Below are positions 12,959 through 13,449 of a stretch of 13,449 nt of DNA, one piece after another. Both the position numbers and the translations under genes were made by a program. The DNA is from Moraxellaceae bacterium UBA2031 (GTDB lineage: Bacteria > Pseudomonadota > Gammaproteobacteria > Pseudomonadales > Moraxellaceae), in assembly GCA_002333145.1 (NCBI GenBank), contig DDBN01000135.1, forward strand, positions 13,349 through 26,797, given 5' to 3'. The notes under the pieces were generated by a model. The model was not told the DNA's origin. It saw only the letters and a program-made list of their open reading frames with translations, and searched no databases. Positions within the stretch are counted from its first letter, which is position 1; every line of letters begins with the position of its first letter.

Positions 12959-13449
12959 ATGCTCACCGAAATTCCCCGTCAACGCCCCGATACCCCCCTG
13001 CTTGATCAGGTACCCACGCCGGACAAGCTGCGTCAGTTGCCACCGCAGGCGTTGCCTGAGCTTGCCTGTGAGTTGCGCGAGTACCTACTCTGGTGCACGG
13101 GACAAACAGGCGGGCACTTCGGTGCAGGCCTTGGCGTGGTCGAACTGACCATTGCGCTGCATTACGTTTACAACACGCCGGATGATCGGCTGGTGTGGGA
13201 CGTAGGGCATCAGGCCTATCCGCACAAAATTCTTACAGGTCGCAAGGAACAAATGCTGACCATGCGCCAGAAGGAAGGGCTGGCCGCATTTCCGAATCGG
13301 GATGAATCCGTTTACGACACGTTTGGTGTCGGGCACTCGTCCACATCAATTTCGGCTGCACTGGGCATGGCCATCGGCTCGCGCATGAGCGGCAGTCAGC
13401 GCAAAGTCTGTGCGGTGATTGGAGATGGTGCGATTACGGCAGGCATGGC
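12959..13449 (+). CDS. dxs: 1-deoxy-D-xylulose-5-phosphate synthase, 5' part only
   Basis: The first 163 residues of DXS, which is about 620-640 residues when complete; the gene runs off the window. DXS joins pyruvate and glyceraldehyde-3-phosphate with thiamine diphosphate, the first step of the MEP isoprenoid pathway, and so feeds IspA upstream. Visible landmarks are GQTGGHFGAGLGVVELT (48-64) with the conserved H53, WDVGHQAYPHKILTGR (80-95), GVGHSSTSISAALGMA and the start of the ThDP-binding motif GDGAITAGM (155-163). The ATG at 12959 has AGG eight bases upstream; an in-frame GTG lies directly before it. Nothing is disrupted in the visible part. Confidence 0.95.
   Translation, partial: MLTEIPRQRPDTPLLDQVPTPDKLRQLPPQALPELACELREYLLWCTGQTGGHFGAGLGVVELTIALHYVYNTPDDRLVWDVGHQAYPHKILTGRKEQMLTMRQKEGLAAFPNRDESVYDTFGVGHSSTSISAALGMAIGSRMSGSQRKVCAVIGDGAITAGM

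Overview
The window looks like ordinary chromosome of a gammaproteobacterium with moderately high GC. The evidence is a set of gene neighbourhoods typical of that class: divergent orn/rsgA, a yibN-like rhodanese followed by grxC and secB, and xseB-ispA-dxs. A SutA-type RNA polymerase-associated protein and the general protein make-up point to the Pseudomonas/Oceanospirillales side of the class, possibly Alcanivorax-like. That placement is inference; no rRNA or marker alignment is available here.

Layout. Bases 1-477 hold the 3' end of a DUF808/YedI-type inner-membrane protein, which converges on orn (minus strand) across a hairpin. rsgA runs divergently from orn. Next come the rhodanese, grxC and secB (redox and protein-export housekeeping), closed by a clear intrinsic terminator. 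A secreted DUF4124 protein and a sutA-like gene with a near-consensus promoter follow.

Bases 4712-7483 look metal-related. They contain a cation diffusion facilitator exporter, a small DUF697-like membrane protein on the minus strand, and a His-rich outer-membrane beta-barrel protein. The barrel gene's predicted -10 element lies inside a perfect 15-bp Zur-type palindrome. The likely logic is zinc-repressed expression of an outer-membrane zinc uptake route beside a metal exporter.

A minus-strand alpha/beta hydrolase (DUF2048-like) separates this from an arsR - gapdh - arsJ operon (9017-11651). In that known pathway GAPDH converts arsenate to 1-arseno-3-phosphoglycerate and ArsJ exports it. 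The regulator has a C-terminal cysteine cluster, and an 11-bp-arm inverted repeat ends at the base before its start codon. The window closes with xseB, ispA and the 5' part of dxs (isoprenoid precursor synthesis).

There is no tRNA, rRNA, CRISPR array, transposon or prophage. All intergenic gaps are under about 180 bases. I found no convincing wholly new system. The best leads are the Zur-box/His-rich barrel locus with its divergent unknown membrane protein, and the start-codon-abutting operator of the arsenate operon.
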